A stretch of DNA of 64,000 nt from Prevotella jejuni (GCF_900187995.1 NZ_FZNZ01000012.1:1-64000); one strand, 5' to 3'. Shown: positions 52,691-62,465, counted from the stretch's first letter. Numbers and translations: made by a program. Notes: generated from the sequence alone by a model not told the origin.

Positions 52691-53283
52691 GACAAAGAGT
52701 TTGGCTATATATAGAAAGTGATTATTATCGTTGGACAGGAATTTTAAGAAATAAAGGTGAAGGGAAATTTTTCCATCTTAGGATATTATTATTTGCGCTC
52801 TTTGGACGTGTACCTGGCTTTACATATAGTTTCTGGTTCAGAATGGCAAATGCAAAAGGAATATTGGGAATAATCGGGCGTTGGAAGCATTATAAAAATA
52901 AAATAAGATATGGATGTGAGGTAATTTATTCTACTCAAATAGGATATGGCTTATATCTTTCACACCCTTTTGCTATTACAATCAATGCTTCGGCAGTTAT
53001 AGGTGATAATTGTTATATAAATAAAGGATTAAATATAGGTTCTAAAAATCTCAATGCTGCAATAATTGGCAACAATGTCTATATTGGGCCTAACGTTTGT
53101 ATTATTGAGAATGTTCATATTGGGGACAATGTTACTATAGGGGCTGGAGCTGTTGTTGTAAAAGATATTCCAAATAATGCAACAGTTGCAGGTAATCCTG
53201 CAAGAATTATTTCTTACAAAGACCATTCAGATTTAAGAAACAAAGTTTGGAATTGTGAATGGAACAAATATAATAAAGAATGA
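52687..53283 (+). CDS. Hexapeptide-repeat acetyltransferase (serine acetyltransferase type)
   Basis: The 198-residue protein ends in a left-handed beta-helix of hexapeptide repeats: TQIGYGLYLSHPFAITINASAVIGDNCYINKGLNIG and IGNNVYIGPNVCIIENVHIGDNVTIGAGAVVVKDIPNNATVAGNPARII (about 78-178). HPFAI holds the catalytic His. The N-terminal 75 residues are an alpha-helical region unlike CysE. It probably O- or N-acetylates a sugar in the glycan rather than making cysteine. It lies between overlapping genes at both ends. Confidence 0.87.
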   Translation: MRQRVWLYIESDYYRWTGILRNKGEGKFFHLRILLFALFGRVPGFTYSFWFRMANAKGILGIIGRWKHYKNKIRYGCEVIYSTQIGYGLYLSHPFAITINASAVIGDNCYINKGLNIGSKNLNAAIIGNNVYIGPNVCIIENVHIGDNVTIGAGAVVVKDIPNNATVAGNPARIISYKDHSDLRNKVWNCEWNKYNKE

Positions 53284-54227
53284 ATCCACAAATATCTATT
53301 ATTGTTCCGGTATATAATGGGGAGCGTTATCTCCATGAGTGTATAGATAGTATTCTTAATCAAAGTTTTACAGACTTTGAGTTAATATTAGTTGATGATG
53401 GCAGTAAAGATGGCTCTGCCCATATATGCGATGATTACGCAAAGAAAGACCAAAGGGTACGGGTTATACATAAACAAAATGAAGGTATAAACGCTACTCG
53501 AAGACGTGGAGTTCGTGAAGCTAATGGCACATGGATTAATTTCTGTGATAATGATGATTCTTTACCTCAGGATGCATTAGAAAATTTATATCGTCTTACA
53601 GAGAATACAGATATTGTAATAGGCTTTCCTGATACGCCTAATTATCAAAGAGAATTATCACTTGATGATTGTCGTCGCAATATGATTACTGCAAAACTTC
53701 TCCCGCCATCACCTTGGGCGAAATTGTATCGTCGTTCATTATTGACAGATGATATTTTTGATTTTCCTCGGGAAATAGACGGAGAAGAAGATATGATAAT
53801 GAATATTCGTTTAATGTTCAAGATTACCCGTGCACCACATATATGTTTTAAAAAGGTGTATAATTTCCGGCGTAATACAGCTAGTGTATCCCATACAAAA
53901 AAAGCTTCTTTAGAACATGAGGAGATTTTTGATAAGATAAGGGCTATATCTATTCCTTCTGATGTAATCTCTTGTTATATGTCAGAGATTTTGTGGAGTA
54001 GATTGAATGGCCTTGTTGGTATTGCATTTAATAATCCAGAATTTATTGTTGAATGGAAACATCCTTATCTTGTCCAGCTTAAGAGTGATATAAAAAGATA
54101 TCAATATAAGCTAAATCTTCAACAATGGCTAATGGTACATATTCGCACAAAAAAAATATTAAAGCTTTGTGCTTTCATGATTATGGTAAAGAATTTCATT
54201 AGATATCGTTTAGGGCTTAATAACTAA
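53280..54227 (+). CDS. Glycosyltransferase family 2
   Basis: The 315-residue GT-A enzyme starts PQISIIVPVYNGERYLHECI. It continues ELILVDDGSKDGSAHICDDY and has the metal site INFCDNDDSLPQDAL near residue 87. HKQNEGINATRRRGVREANG is the donor loop. GEEDMIMNIRL (about 161-171) holds the catalytic Asp/Glu region. It begins in the ATGA overlap of the previous gene and is followed after 10 bases by the next GT. Confidence 0.9.
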   Translation: MNPQISIIVPVYNGERYLHECIDSILNQSFTDFELILVDDGSKDGSAHICDDYAKKDQRVRVIHKQNEGINATRRRGVREANGTWINFCDNDDSLPQDALENLYRLTENTDIVIGFPDTPNYQRELSLDDCRRNMITAKLLPPSPWAKLYRRSLLTDDIFDFPREIDGEEDMIMNIRLMFKITRAPHICFKKVYNFRRNTASVSHTKKASLEHEEIFDKIRAISIPSDVISCYMSEILWSRLNGLVGIAFNNPEFIVEWKHPYLVQLKSDIKRYQYKLNLQQWLMVHIRTKKILKLCAFMIMVKNFIRYRLGLNN

Positions 54228-54237
54228 TTGTATTTTT

Positions 54238-55434
54238 ATGAGATTAACTTTAATATCCTTATCCACTCCTACATTTAATAATTGTCGTGCAGCGAGTGCT
54301 TTACCTTATCATTTGATATCTTCAGTAAAGAAGTCTTTTTCTGCGTCTGTTGATGTTTATAGCTATAATATTAATGAATTAGATACAAACCAGATTGAGC
54401 AAGTAGAAAAAGAATTGAATATAACAATTCATCTGTTGGATAAACCCAAGTGGTTAAAATTGATGATGATGTTACATTTAGTCTTTCTTCGAGTTTTTTT
54501 GAAATATCCACTGTATAGTTATTGTAGTTTACCCCAAAAACATATTGATGCTATTAAAAGTACACACTCTGATGTTATTTGGATTTATGGTGAAGAGTTA
54601 GCTAATCATTCTAAATATTTTGAAGGTTCAAAATGTATAGTAACTATGCCTGATTGTGAATCTCTTTATTATTATAGGATGCTTCGGCAGCCTTGGGCAA
54701 CTATGAGGTTATTGCAGATATTGAAGTATGCATTTGCATACTGGCAGTACAAGAGTTTAGAGAGGCTTTTCTGTGAGAAAGATGTAATATATCATTTTGT
54801 TGGTAAGGAGGATGCGGATTTTTTTAAATTGATGAACGGTCAAGCTAATTCTTTATTTATGCGCCATCCTTTATATGCCTATAATAGCGAAAAGACTATA
54901 AAGTTTCATCAACCAAAGATAAAATTATTATTTACAGGTAGATACGATTTTTATTGTCAGCATGGAAGTGACGATTTTTTATCAGAACTTGAGAAAAATC
55001 GTAATGGTTTATCTTCTTATTTCGAAATAACTTTTTTAGGAAAAGGATGGGAGAAGTGGAATGAAAAACTTCATAAAGTAGGATTTCAGTCTCAGCACAT
55101 TTCTTTTGCACCAGATTATATAGCAGAATTACAAAATCACGATATACAAGTTAATGCTATAGATGTAGGTACTGGTACGAAAGGTAAGGTATTAGACGGG
55201 ATAGCAAATGGTTTGTTAATCATCGGTACACCATACGCATTAGAAAATATATCTGTAAAGAATGGAGATTCGTGTGTTATGGTTTCTAATGGTATTGAAT
55301 TCATTCAATCTCTTTATGTAATAAAAGCAAATATATCTCTTTATGAGAGTATTGCTAAAAAAGGGCAAGAGAAAGTCCTGTTAGAGCATAATACAATGGC
55401 TATAGCAAGAAATCTTTTTGGGAATTATAAATAA
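54238..55434 (+). CDS. Glycosyltransferase, GT-B fold
   Basis: The 398-residue protein begins MRLTLISLSTPTFNNCRAAS. The C-terminal domain has IKLLFTGRYDFYCQHGSDDFL, YFEITFLGKGWEKWNE and a donor-binding block AIDVGTGTKGKVLDGIANGLLIIGTPYALENI (about 316-347). The last block shows the GTGTK-loop seen in GT4-like enzymes, though the typical E-x7-E is not clear. It is one of at least seven glycosyltransferases in the locus. Specificity cannot be read. Confidence 0.82.
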   Translation: MRLTLISLSTPTFNNCRAASALPYHLISSVKKSFSASVDVYSYNINELDTNQIEQVEKELNITIHLLDKPKWLKLMMMLHLVFLRVFLKYPLYSYCSLPQKHIDAIKSTHSDVIWIYGEELANHSKYFEGSKCIVTMPDCESLYYYRMLRQPWATMRLLQILKYAFAYWQYKSLERLFCEKDVIYHFVGKEDADFFKLMNGQANSLFMRHPLYAYNSEKTIKFHQPKIKLLFTGRYDFYCQHGSDDFLSELEKNRNGLSSYFEITFLGKGWEKWNEKLHKVGFQSQHISFAPDYIAELQNHDIQVNAIDVGTGTKGKVLDGIANGLLIIGTPYALENISVKNGDSCVMVSNGIEFIQSLYVIKANISLYESIAKKGQEKVLLEHNTMAIARNLFGNYK

Positions 55435-55445
55435 AAAAATAATTT

Positions 55446-56621
55446 ATGTGGTTGTATCTTCTAATTTTCTTTATACCAGTTTTTTTCTTCCTATCTACTA
55501 ACCCAGGAAGGAATCAACATAGTTCATTTTTGTTCCTGTTTCTTTTAGGCTTATCTCTTTTCGTGGGCTTTTCAGATATGTTTGGCGGTTATGACAGATA
55601 TATTTATGGGGAAATTTTTGATAATATTGCTGATGTAACAACTATAAAAGGAGATTACTCAGATTCACTTTATTATTATTCTTATAGTAGTGAGGTTGGT
55701 TATACTTTTCTAAATGTATTAATATCTTTTTTTACTGAAAATCGATACATTTTTATCTTAATAGTCACATTGATTATTTATACATGCTTATTTATATCTC
55801 TAAGAAAGTATACGGAGAATTATCCATTGGCCGTAGTCTTATTTATGGGCTTATGGTTTTTCTTTACATTTACCTATTTGAGACAAGTGCTTGCTGCAAC
55901 AATTGTATGGTTAAGTATTCAGTATGTTGTTGAACGTAAGTTTTGGAAATTCTTGGTAGTCTTTCTTATAGGATTCTCTATGCATAATTCTGCTATTATT
56001 TTCTTTCCTCTGTATTTTATACCATTAAAAAAATTCTCACCAAAATTAATAGTAGGAGTTATGCTGTTTTTACTATTGTTAGGACTATCTCCTTTACCTA
56101 ACTCACTTTTTGAAGTATACGAGAGTAGTTCTATTGTTGAACGGCATGCAGAGTATAATGCAAGTGGAGGCTTAAGAGTTGCATATATTTTAGAAGCATT
56201 CTTCTTTTTATATCTTATATTGAAGAACTACAAAAATATTCCTAATGATAAGCAACATGTTGTTTTGTTGAATATGGCACTTGTTTTCTGTGGTATTTTA
56301 TTACTTTTTGTACGTTCTGAGAATGGTGGTCGTTTGAGTTGGTATTATATGATCGGTATAATCGCAACGATAACATCTATTTGTACTTATAAAACAAATA
56401 TACAGAATAAGATTCCTATTTTTCTTATAGGGCTGAGTCTATTTCTTTATATACGAATTTATACAGGATGGCAGGTTTATCTTAATTTATATCCTTATAA
56501 AACATTCTTTACAAATGGTGTTAGAGTTGGAGATTATAGTTGGGAAAATTATGAATACAATCATGAATACGATAATGATAAATTTTGTCGTAAGGCTTTT
56601 CGTTTTTTACCAAATTTGTAA
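55446..56621 (+). CDS. EpsG-family polymerase-like membrane protein
   Basis: The 391-residue integral membrane protein has about ten helices and the EpsG pattern of a Wzy-like polymerase. FVGFSDMFGGYDRYIYGEIF (about 38-57) carries the conserved Asp/Tyr segment, LRQVLAATIVWLSIQYVVERKFW the first Arg-rich loop and FLIGFSMHNSAIIFFPLYF the SMHxSA motif. EGxVGYT-like SEVGYTFLN lies in the first large loop. It probably joins repeat units in the periplasm. It is the only candidate polymerase in the locus. Confidence 0.88.
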   Translation: MWLYLLIFFIPVFFFLSTNPGRNQHSSFLFLFLLGLSLFVGFSDMFGGYDRYIYGEIFDNIADVTTIKGDYSDSLYYYSYSSEVGYTFLNVLISFFTENRYIFILIVTLIIYTCLFISLRKYTENYPLAVVLFMGLWFFFTFTYLRQVLAATIVWLSIQYVVERKFWKFLVVFLIGFSMHNSAIIFFPLYFIPLKKFSPKLIVGVMLFLLLLGLSPLPNSLFEVYESSSIVERHAEYNASGGLRVAYILEAFFFLYLILKNYKNIPNDKQHVVLLNMALVFCGILLLFVRSENGGRLSWYYMIGIIATITSICTYKTNIQNKIPIFLIGLSLFLYIRIYTGWQVYLNLYPYKTFFTNGVRVGDYSWENYEYNHEYDNDKFCRKAFRFLPNL

Positions 56622-56629
56622 TATAATTT

Positions 56630-57685
56630 ATGGACAAAATAAAGGAGAGATATTCAAACTTTGAATTGCTTAGAATTGTTGCGATGATTTTGGTTCTAAT
56701 AGTTCATGTACTTATATGTCTACCTCGCCCTACGACTGCTTTTGTTATAGCTGAACCTTTTAAAGCAATAAGTTTCTATTTTACAGATGCAATTTCTATA
56801 ATTTGTGTTAATGTCTTTATTCTTATTTCCGGATGGTTCGGTATAAATTTAAGACTGCAAAGACTAAGTATACTTTTGTTTCAAGTTTTTTTCTTTGCAA
56901 TTGTAATTTGGGGAGTACTTGTTTTTATTGAACCTAGTAAGTATATGAATTTGCAGAGCTTAACAACGGTCTTAATGCTAAATGGTAGTGACTATTGGTT
57001 TATCAAAGCTTATTTGGGTCTTTATTTTTTATCGCCTATTTTAAATGTCTTTGTGGAAAAAGTGGATCAAAAGTATTATCGTGATATTTTGATACTACTT
57101 TATATTTTCCAAACTATTTATGGATGGTTCAGTATTGATGGAGCAGCATGGATAGCAGGTGGATACTCTGCTTTTTCTTTTATTTGTCTTTATCTTTTAG
57201 GTAGATATTTAAAAAAATATGGCGATACTATTAATGTAGGAAGATATTTTAGAATTTGTTCCCTCTCAAAAGGAAATCTATTGCTATTATTTTCAAGTAT
57301 TGTTTTTCTTCTAACCTTTTTAGCGTATACGGTTACATATTTAGGAATCCCAATAGAAGGGCGTTTGTTTACTTATACAAATCCGCTTGTTATATTAGAA
57401 TCTATTGTTTTAGTTTTATTATTTAGCAAAATTAAATTTAAAAGTTCTATCATAAATCGAATTGCTTTCTCATGTTTAGCAATTTATTTATTGCATGGAA
57501 ACGAACTTATCTTACGTCCTTATTATGGTAAGTGGATTGCTCAGTGGTACAGTTGTGAGACAACGACAAGCTTTGTTATGAGAACCTCGTTTTTAATCTT
57601 TGTTGTGTTTATAATGGCTATATCTTTGGATCAGATTCGTCTTGTTTTAAGCAAGATAATATTTTCAAAGAGTAAATGTGTTTGA
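56630..57685 (+). CDS. Acyltransferase family 3 membrane protein
   Basis: The 351-residue membrane O-acyltransferase resembles the gene at 51683-52690 in its start (RYSNFELLRIVAMILVLIVH) and in FILISGWFGINLRL, YWFIKAYLGLYFLSPILNVF and a late LAIYLLHGNEL. The catalytic His is in LIVHVL. The two copies share the same order of motifs, as expected for one family, but are divergent. It overlaps the next gene by 8 bases. It probably O-acetylates the repeat unit at a second site. Confidence 0.92.
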   Translation: MDKIKERYSNFELLRIVAMILVLIVHVLICLPRPTTAFVIAEPFKAISFYFTDAISIICVNVFILISGWFGINLRLQRLSILLFQVFFFAIVIWGVLVFIEPSKYMNLQSLTTVLMLNGSDYWFIKAYLGLYFLSPILNVFVEKVDQKYYRDILILLYIFQTIYGWFSIDGAAWIAGGYSAFSFICLYLLGRYLKKYGDTINVGRYFRICSLSKGNLLLLFSSIVFLLTFLAYTVTYLGIPIEGRLFTYTNPLVILESIVLVLLFSKIKFKSSIINRIAFSCLAIYLLHGNELILRPYYGKWIAQWYSCETTTSFVMRTSFLIFVVFIMAISLDQIRLVLSKIIFSKSKCV

Positions 57686-58568
57686 TATGATTGATATATT
57701 AATTAGTGTCTTTACTCCCACATATAATCGTGCAGACCTTTTGCACCGCCTATATGACACTTTAATTCTTCAAACATATAAGAATTTTGAATGGATTATA
57801 GTAGATGATGGTTCTAAGGATAATACTAAAGACGTTGTTAGTTCCTTTGTAAAGGAAGGAAAGCTAAATATACATTATGTACAGCAAAAGAATGGCGGAA
57901 AGCATAGGGCTATTAATTCAGGTGTTAAATTAGCCAAAGGAGAAATCTTCTTTATTTTAGACAGTGATGATATTCTTCCTAATAATGCTTTAGAACTGGT
58001 AGTTGAAACTTATCAACCTATTAAACATGATATATCTTTTGCTGGTGTGTCAGGCATTGATGGATATTTTGATGGACGTATAATAGGTAGTGGGCTTCCT
58101 GATAACTCTATAGATTGCAATTCTGTTGATATTCGATATAAGTTTCATGTAACAGGAGATATGAAAGAAGTCTTTCGTACTTCTATAATGAAAGAGTTCC
58201 CCTTCCCAGATATAGAAGGAGAAAGGTTTTGTCCAGAGGCTTTGGTGTGGAATCGTATCGCAAAAAAATATAAGTTACGTTATTTCAATAAGATAATATA
58301 CAAGGTAGAGTATCAACCAGAAGGATTAACTTCTAATATAGTTAAAGTTAGGATGAAAAGTCCAATTACCTCTATGATGTGTTACGCAGAGATGTTAGAA
58401 CTTAACATTCCCTTTAAAGATAAGTTGAAAGCTGCTATTAACTATTGGAGATTTCGTTTGTGTTATAATGGAAATGATAGTTATCCGAAGATTCCTGGAT
58501 TATGGAATGCTGTAGCACCTTTAGGTTGGTTGATACATTTGAAAGATAAGCGTGTAAATAAAAGATAG
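57678..58568 (+). CDS. Glycosyltransferase family 2
   Basis: The 296-residue GT-A enzyme starts DILISVFTPTYNRADLLHRL. FEWIIVDDGSKDNT, NGGKHRAINSGVKLAKGEIFFILDSDDIL (metal site DSDD near residue 95) and ALVWNRIAKKYKLRY follow. The GKHRA loop resembles the subgroup of rhamnosyl or galactosyl transferases in capsule loci, but the donor is unknown. It is the last gene of the A+T-rich cassette; the spacer that follows holds an 87-bp element. Confidence 0.88.
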   Translation: MFDMIDILISVFTPTYNRADLLHRLYDTLILQTYKNFEWIIVDDGSKDNTKDVVSSFVKEGKLNIHYVQQKNGGKHRAINSGVKLAKGEIFFILDSDDILPNNALELVVETYQPIKHDISFAGVSGIDGYFDGRIIGSGLPDNSIDCNSVDIRYKFHVTGDMKEVFRTSIMKEFPFPDIEGERFCPEALVWNRIAKKYKLRYFNKIIYKVEYQPEGLTSNIVKVRMKSPITSMMCYAEMLELNIPFKDKLKAAINYWRFRLCYNGNDSYPKIPGLWNAVAPLGWLIHLKDKRVNKR

Positions 58569-58890
58569 TTAAGAGGATTCTATAATTCATAACATACCTG
58601 TATATATGTGTTAAACTGGAATGTTAGTCCTATATTTGGTTCCAAGCATACTAACACTGAAAATGCTATATTATTATGTGTCTTCTCGGAAGCAAATAGA
58701 TTATTACTATTGCGTAAATTTTCGGTTTTGCTGTCATTCCTATCACTTGAGAGTAAGTCATAACCCTTTGAATATCAATTTTATATAATGAAATGTTAAA
58801 AGTGACAGCAAACACGTTTTAAACTTTCTGTGGTATTTGTGGAATACTTTTGAAGATTATCTGGCATTATAGAACAAAAGAAACAGGATA
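58569..58890. other. 322-bp spacer carrying an 87-bp element
   Basis: No gene is seen. The 87-bp dispersed element (58726-58812) occupies the centre. No clear TAnnTTTG promoter is seen before the next gene at 58891. It separates the A+T-rich cassette from the more host-like 3' end of the locus. Confidence 0.7.
58726..58812 (+). repeat. 87-bp dispersed element, copy C
   Basis: TTTTGCTGTCATTCC at 58726-58740 and AAATGTTAAAAGTGACAGCAAA at the right end match copy A (10081-10167) in sequence, order and 87-bp length; the middle differs. Confidence 0.8.
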
Positions 58891-59988
58891 ATGAGAATAT
58901 TACAAGTCATAACATCTTTGGATATGGGTGGGGCTGAAACTTTGGTGGTTAATTTGATACCAAGGTTGCAGGCTTTGGGGAATACGGTGGATTTATGTAT
59001 CTTTAATGAAAAAGAAACACCATTGACTCAGAGATTAAGGAAAGAGAGTCCACAGACAAAGATATATGCGTTAGGACATGGGGTTTATAATCCGCTCTAT
59101 ATATTAAAGCTGGTAAAGATAATGAAGAATTATGATATTGTTCATACGCATAATTCTTCACCACAGCTATTTGTAGCAATCGCTAACTTATTTAGTTCTC
59201 GAAAGTTGGTCTCTACGGAGCATACAACTTCTAATCGTAAGCGTGATTGGAAATGGTATGCACCAATTGAAAGCTGGATGTATGGACAGTATAATCATGT
59301 TATCTGTATAAGTCAGATTGCTGAGGACAAGTTGCGAGAGTATATGGGAGGAGTTTGGTTAGATAATACCAATCCTCAATATAATCAAATCTCAACAATT
59401 AATAATGGCGTAGATGTTAAGGCTATAAGTGATGCAACTCCCGATAATGCTTTGTTGTCATTAAAGGAACAAAGAAAAGCTATTTTGATGGTAGCTGGAT
59501 TTCGGGATGCGAAAGATCAAGATACGGTTGTTAAAGCCTTAGGGCTACTCGATAACAGTCACTTTGAGGTTTGGTTTGCTGGGGTTGGTATACGTCAAGA
59601 AATCGTTAAGCAGTTAGCAGATTCACTTGGTGTAAGTGAGCGAGTTAGATTCTTAGGCTTACGTACTGATATTCCAAATGTCCTGAGAGCAGCAGATGTT
59701 ATCGTGATGTCTTCTCATTGGGAAGGGTTGAGCCTTAGTAATGTAGAGGGAATGAGTGCACATAAGCCTTTTATAGCCTCTGATGTTAATGGCTTGAAAG
59801 AAGTTACTAAGGGATATGGTATTCTTTTCCCACATGAGGACGCAAAGGCATTGGCTGATGAAATTAAACGTTTAGTAAGTGATGAGACTTATTATAACGA
59901 GATTGCTGAACGCTGTTATAATAGAGCTTTAGAGTTCGATATCAGTATGATGGTTGTTGGTTATAACAAGGTATATAATGAAATATAA
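58891..59988 (+). CDS. Glycosyltransferase family 4
   Basis: The 365-residue GT-B enzyme has the donor-side GGAETLVVNLIPRLQ (13-27), HTHNSSPQLFV (about 86-96), ILMVAGFRDAKDQDTVVKAL, VRFLGLRTDIPNVLRAADVIVMSSHWEGLSLSNVEGMS (about 252-289) with the E-x7-E motif, and FIASDVNGLKEV. It has no membrane segment. Its base composition is close to that of the host genes. The last 11 bases overlap the next GT gene. Confidence 0.93.
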   Translation: MRILQVITSLDMGGAETLVVNLIPRLQALGNTVDLCIFNEKETPLTQRLRKESPQTKIYALGHGVYNPLYILKLVKIMKNYDIVHTHNSSPQLFVAIANLFSSRKLVSTEHTTSNRKRDWKWYAPIESWMYGQYNHVICISQIAEDKLREYMGGVWLDNTNPQYNQISTINNGVDVKAISDATPDNALLSLKEQRKAILMVAGFRDAKDQDTVVKALGLLDNSHFEVWFAGVGIRQEIVKQLADSLGVSERVRFLGLRTDIPNVLRAADVIVMSSHWEGLSLSNVEGMSAHKPFIASDVNGLKEVTKGYGILFPHEDAKALADEIKRLVSDETYYNEIAERCYNRALEFDISMMVVGYNKVYNEI

Positions 59989-61120
59989 TAATAAAAACAT
60001 ACTCCATGTTGTAAATATTTACTTTGTACTTCCTTATTTTATAGGAGGGCAATTTAAGTACTTTAAAGAGAAGGGATATCGTTTCCACGTTGTGTGTTCA
60101 GCGTCAGAATACTTGGATGCTTATGCCAAGGAGAATGGTTTTGATTATCGTGTGATGCCTGTTCTGAGATCTATTAATATTCTTCAAGATTTTAAGACTA
60201 TTGTTGGTATTTGTCGATATATCAAAGAAAAAGAAATAGGGATTGTTGTTGGACACACGCCTAAGGGTGGTTTGTTGTCGATGATAGCCGGATGGTTAAT
60301 GAGGGTGCCAAATCGTATTTATTTCCGTCATGGACTTGTCTATCAAACTTCACGTGGGCTAAAACGTTTTGTCCTTATGAGTGTAGATCGATTGGCATCC
60401 CTTTGTGCGACCAAGATAGTATGTGTGTCTCCTTCTGTTTTACAACACTCTGTAGAGGATCATTTAGCGCCCGCAGCCAAGCAATTAATTCTTCATAAAG
60501 GGACGTGCTGTGGAATTGATACCGAAGGAAAGTTTAATCCAGATAATATTGATACAGCTAAGCTATCTTCTATGAGAAGAAAGTGGGGCATTGATACTAA
60601 CGATTGGGTGATAGGGTATTCCGGTCGTTTAGTGAAGGACAAAGGAATTATAGAGTTGGTAAGAGCTTTTCGCAAGGTAAAAAAAGACAATCCTCATTAC
60701 AAACTTCTTCTTGTTGGAATGTTTGAAGTTCGAGATGCGCTTCCTGATGATGTTCAAGAAGATATAAAGAAAGATACTCAGATTATATGGACTGACTTTC
60801 AGAATTGTGATATGGAGTATTTTTACGCAATGATGAATGTTTATGTCCTTGCATCTTATCGTGAGGGATTTCCTACAGGTGTTTTGGAGGCTCAGTCAAT
60901 GAAAGTCCCTGTTATTACAACTCGTGCAACAGGATGCTGTGATTCTATACTTGAAAATGAGACAGGATTGTTTGTAAGACATGATGTAGACCAGTTGGCT
61001 GCAGCTATTCGTCGTATTCATAATGGAGAAACAAATATAGATGGAGTAAAGGCACGTAAGTGGGTTCGTGATAACTTTGAGAATCATATTGTTTGGAAAG
61101 AAATAGAAAAATTATATTGA
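59978..61120 (+). CDS. Glycosyltransferase family 4 (CapM-like)
   Basis: The 380-residue GT-B enzyme starts MKYNNKNILHVVNIYFVLPY. GHTPKGGLLSMIAGWLMRVP (about 90-109), FRHGLVYQTSRG, IGYSGRLVKDKGIIELVRAF and SYREGFPTGVLEAQSMKVPVITTRATGCCDS (about 295-325) carry the EGFP-x-G-LEA motif of GT4 enzymes. The ATG at 59978 is chosen instead of the in-frame TTG at 59954. One base separates its stop from the epimerase ATG. It probably adds an early sugar to the undecaprenyl-linked chain. Confidence 0.92.
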   Translation: MKYNNKNILHVVNIYFVLPYFIGGQFKYFKEKGYRFHVVCSASEYLDAYAKENGFDYRVMPVLRSINILQDFKTIVGICRYIKEKEIGIVVGHTPKGGLLSMIAGWLMRVPNRIYFRHGLVYQTSRGLKRFVLMSVDRLASLCATKIVCVSPSVLQHSVEDHLAPAAKQLILHKGTCCGIDTEGKFNPDNIDTAKLSSMRRKWGIDTNDWVIGYSGRLVKDKGIIELVRAFRKVKKDNPHYKLLLVGMFEVRDALPDDVQEDIKKDTQIIWTDFQNCDMEYFYAMMNVYVLASYREGFPTGVLEAQSMKVPVITTRATGCCDSILENETGLFVRHDVDQLAAAIRRIHNGETNIDGVKARKWVRDNFENHIVWKEIEKLY

Positions 61121-61121
61121 A

Positions 61122-62060
61122 ATGAAAATACTTATTACTGGCTATCATGGCTTTGTTGGACAAAATCTTATACCTTATTTGAAAGAGAAAGGACATGTTG
61201 TCTACGGGCTTGGGCGGTCAGGCGATTATTTATGGAAAGATCTTGAAGAAAATAAATTACCGGATGTAGATGCTATAATTCATCTTGCTGGTAAAGCACA
61301 TGATACGAAGAATCAGACAGAAGCTGGTGTTTATTTCAAAGTTAATGTTGATTTGACAATGAAGGTCTTTAATTACTTTATCAAACATCCAAATATAAAA
61401 AAGTTCATATTCTTCTCTTCTGTCAAGGCCGCAGCAGACCAAGTTAATGGTGAGGCTTTGACAGAGGATATGCCGATGACGCCTAAAGGCCCTTATGGAG
61501 AAAGTAAGGCTGAGGCTGAGAAGAAAATAAATGAGGTATGGAGTAATTTGGATATGAATCAAAAGGGCTCTCGTCATGTGTATATTTTGCGTCCTTGTAT
61601 GATGCATGGGCCCGGTAATAAAGGTAATCTGAACTTACTTTATAAAGTCGTAAATGTAGGATTACCTTGGCCATTAGGAGCCTTTGAGAATAAGCGTTCT
61701 TTCTGTTCTATAAGCAATGTTTGTTATGTAGTGGGGCAGCTTTTGGCTTTTGATGTAAAGAGTGGAACTTATAATTTGGCTGATGATGAAGTTTTGTCTA
61801 CAAATGAGTTGATTGGTATTATTTGTGAAAACTTAGGTCGTCCGACTCGAATATGGAAATTTGGACGCTCTGCTATGTCATCTTTAGCTAAGACTGGTGC
61901 CAAATTGCATTTACCTCTAACCACGGAACGTTTGGCTAAGCTTACAGAGAACTATATTGTTGATAATAGCAAGATTAAGAATGCGTTAAAGATAGACAGA
62001 ATGCCTGTTCCTGCTCGTGAAGGTCTTTCTTATACGATACATAGTTTTAAGGAAAAATAG
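61122..62060 (+). CDS. NAD-dependent epimerase/dehydratase (4-keto-sugar reductase type)
   Basis: The 312-residue short-chain dehydrogenase has KILITGYHGFVGQNLIPYL (2-20) and the active-site YGESKAEAEKKI (about 126-137) with Tyr and Lys. In FFSSVKAAADQVNGEALTED, the Ser contacts the substrate. RKPMxHGPGNKGN-like RPCMMHGPGNKGNLNLLY follows. In related loci a gene of this kind, next to a WbuC cupin and a WbpL-type transferase, reduces UDP-4-keto-6-deoxy-HexNAc to UDP-QuiNAc or UDP-FucNAc. That role is an inference from sequence and neighbours. No 4,6-dehydratase partner is in this window. Confidence 0.88.
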   Translation: MKILITGYHGFVGQNLIPYLKEKGHVVYGLGRSGDYLWKDLEENKLPDVDAIIHLAGKAHDTKNQTEAGVYFKVNVDLTMKVFNYFIKHPNIKKFIFFSSVKAAADQVNGEALTEDMPMTPKGPYGESKAEAEKKINEVWSNLDMNQKGSRHVYILRPCMMHGPGNKGNLNLLYKVVNVGLPWPLGAFENKRSFCSISNVCYVVGQLLAFDVKSGTYNLADDEVLSTNELIGIICENLGRPTRIWKFGRSAMSSLAKTGAKLHLPLTTERLAKLTENYIVDNSKIKNALKIDRMPVPAREGLSYTIHSFKEK

Positions 62061-62063
62061 TAA

Positions 62064-62459
62064 ATGGAAATCATAGATAAGAATTTGTTAGATACTGTAA
62101 GTGCAGCAGCAAAGTCGTCAGAACGCTTGCGGATGAATCATAATTTTCATGAAACTTTAGAGGCTCCATGTCAGCGTATGTTGAATGCTTTGGAACCTGG
62201 AACTTTTGTCCCTATCCATCGTCATAGACATACAGCAGAGACTTATATACTACTGCGTGGAAAGCTTAAGATATTTTTCTATAATGAAGAGAAAGTAATT
62301 ATTGAAGAGGATGTTCTCGACCAATCTCATGGATGTTATGGTGTCCATATTCCTGCTGGGATATGGCATTCTATGGAGGTATTAGAGTCTGGTACTATAA
62401 TCTTCGAAACAAAGGATGGTCCGTATACTCCTATAACAGAACAAGATATATTAAAATAA
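62064..62459 (+). CDS. wbuC: WbuC-family cupin protein
   Basis: The 131-residue cupin has an N-terminal helix (ERLRMNHNFHETLEAPCQRML) and the metal-binding HRHRHTAETYILLRGKLKIF (about 51-70). A second motif GVHIPAGIWHSMEV lies near residues 94-107. WbuC genes are found in many O-antigen and capsule loci that use 2-acetamido-2,6-dideoxy sugars; the reaction is not established. It starts 3 bases after the epimerase stop and ends 6 bases before the transferase gene. Confidence 0.9.
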   Translation: MEIIDKNLLDTVSAAAKSSERLRMNHNFHETLEAPCQRMLNALEPGTFVPIHRHRHTAETYILLRGKLKIFFYNEEKVIIEEDVLDQSHGCYGVHIPAGIWHSMEVLESGTIIFETKDGPYTPITEQDILK

Positions 62460-62465
62460 GTAAGC

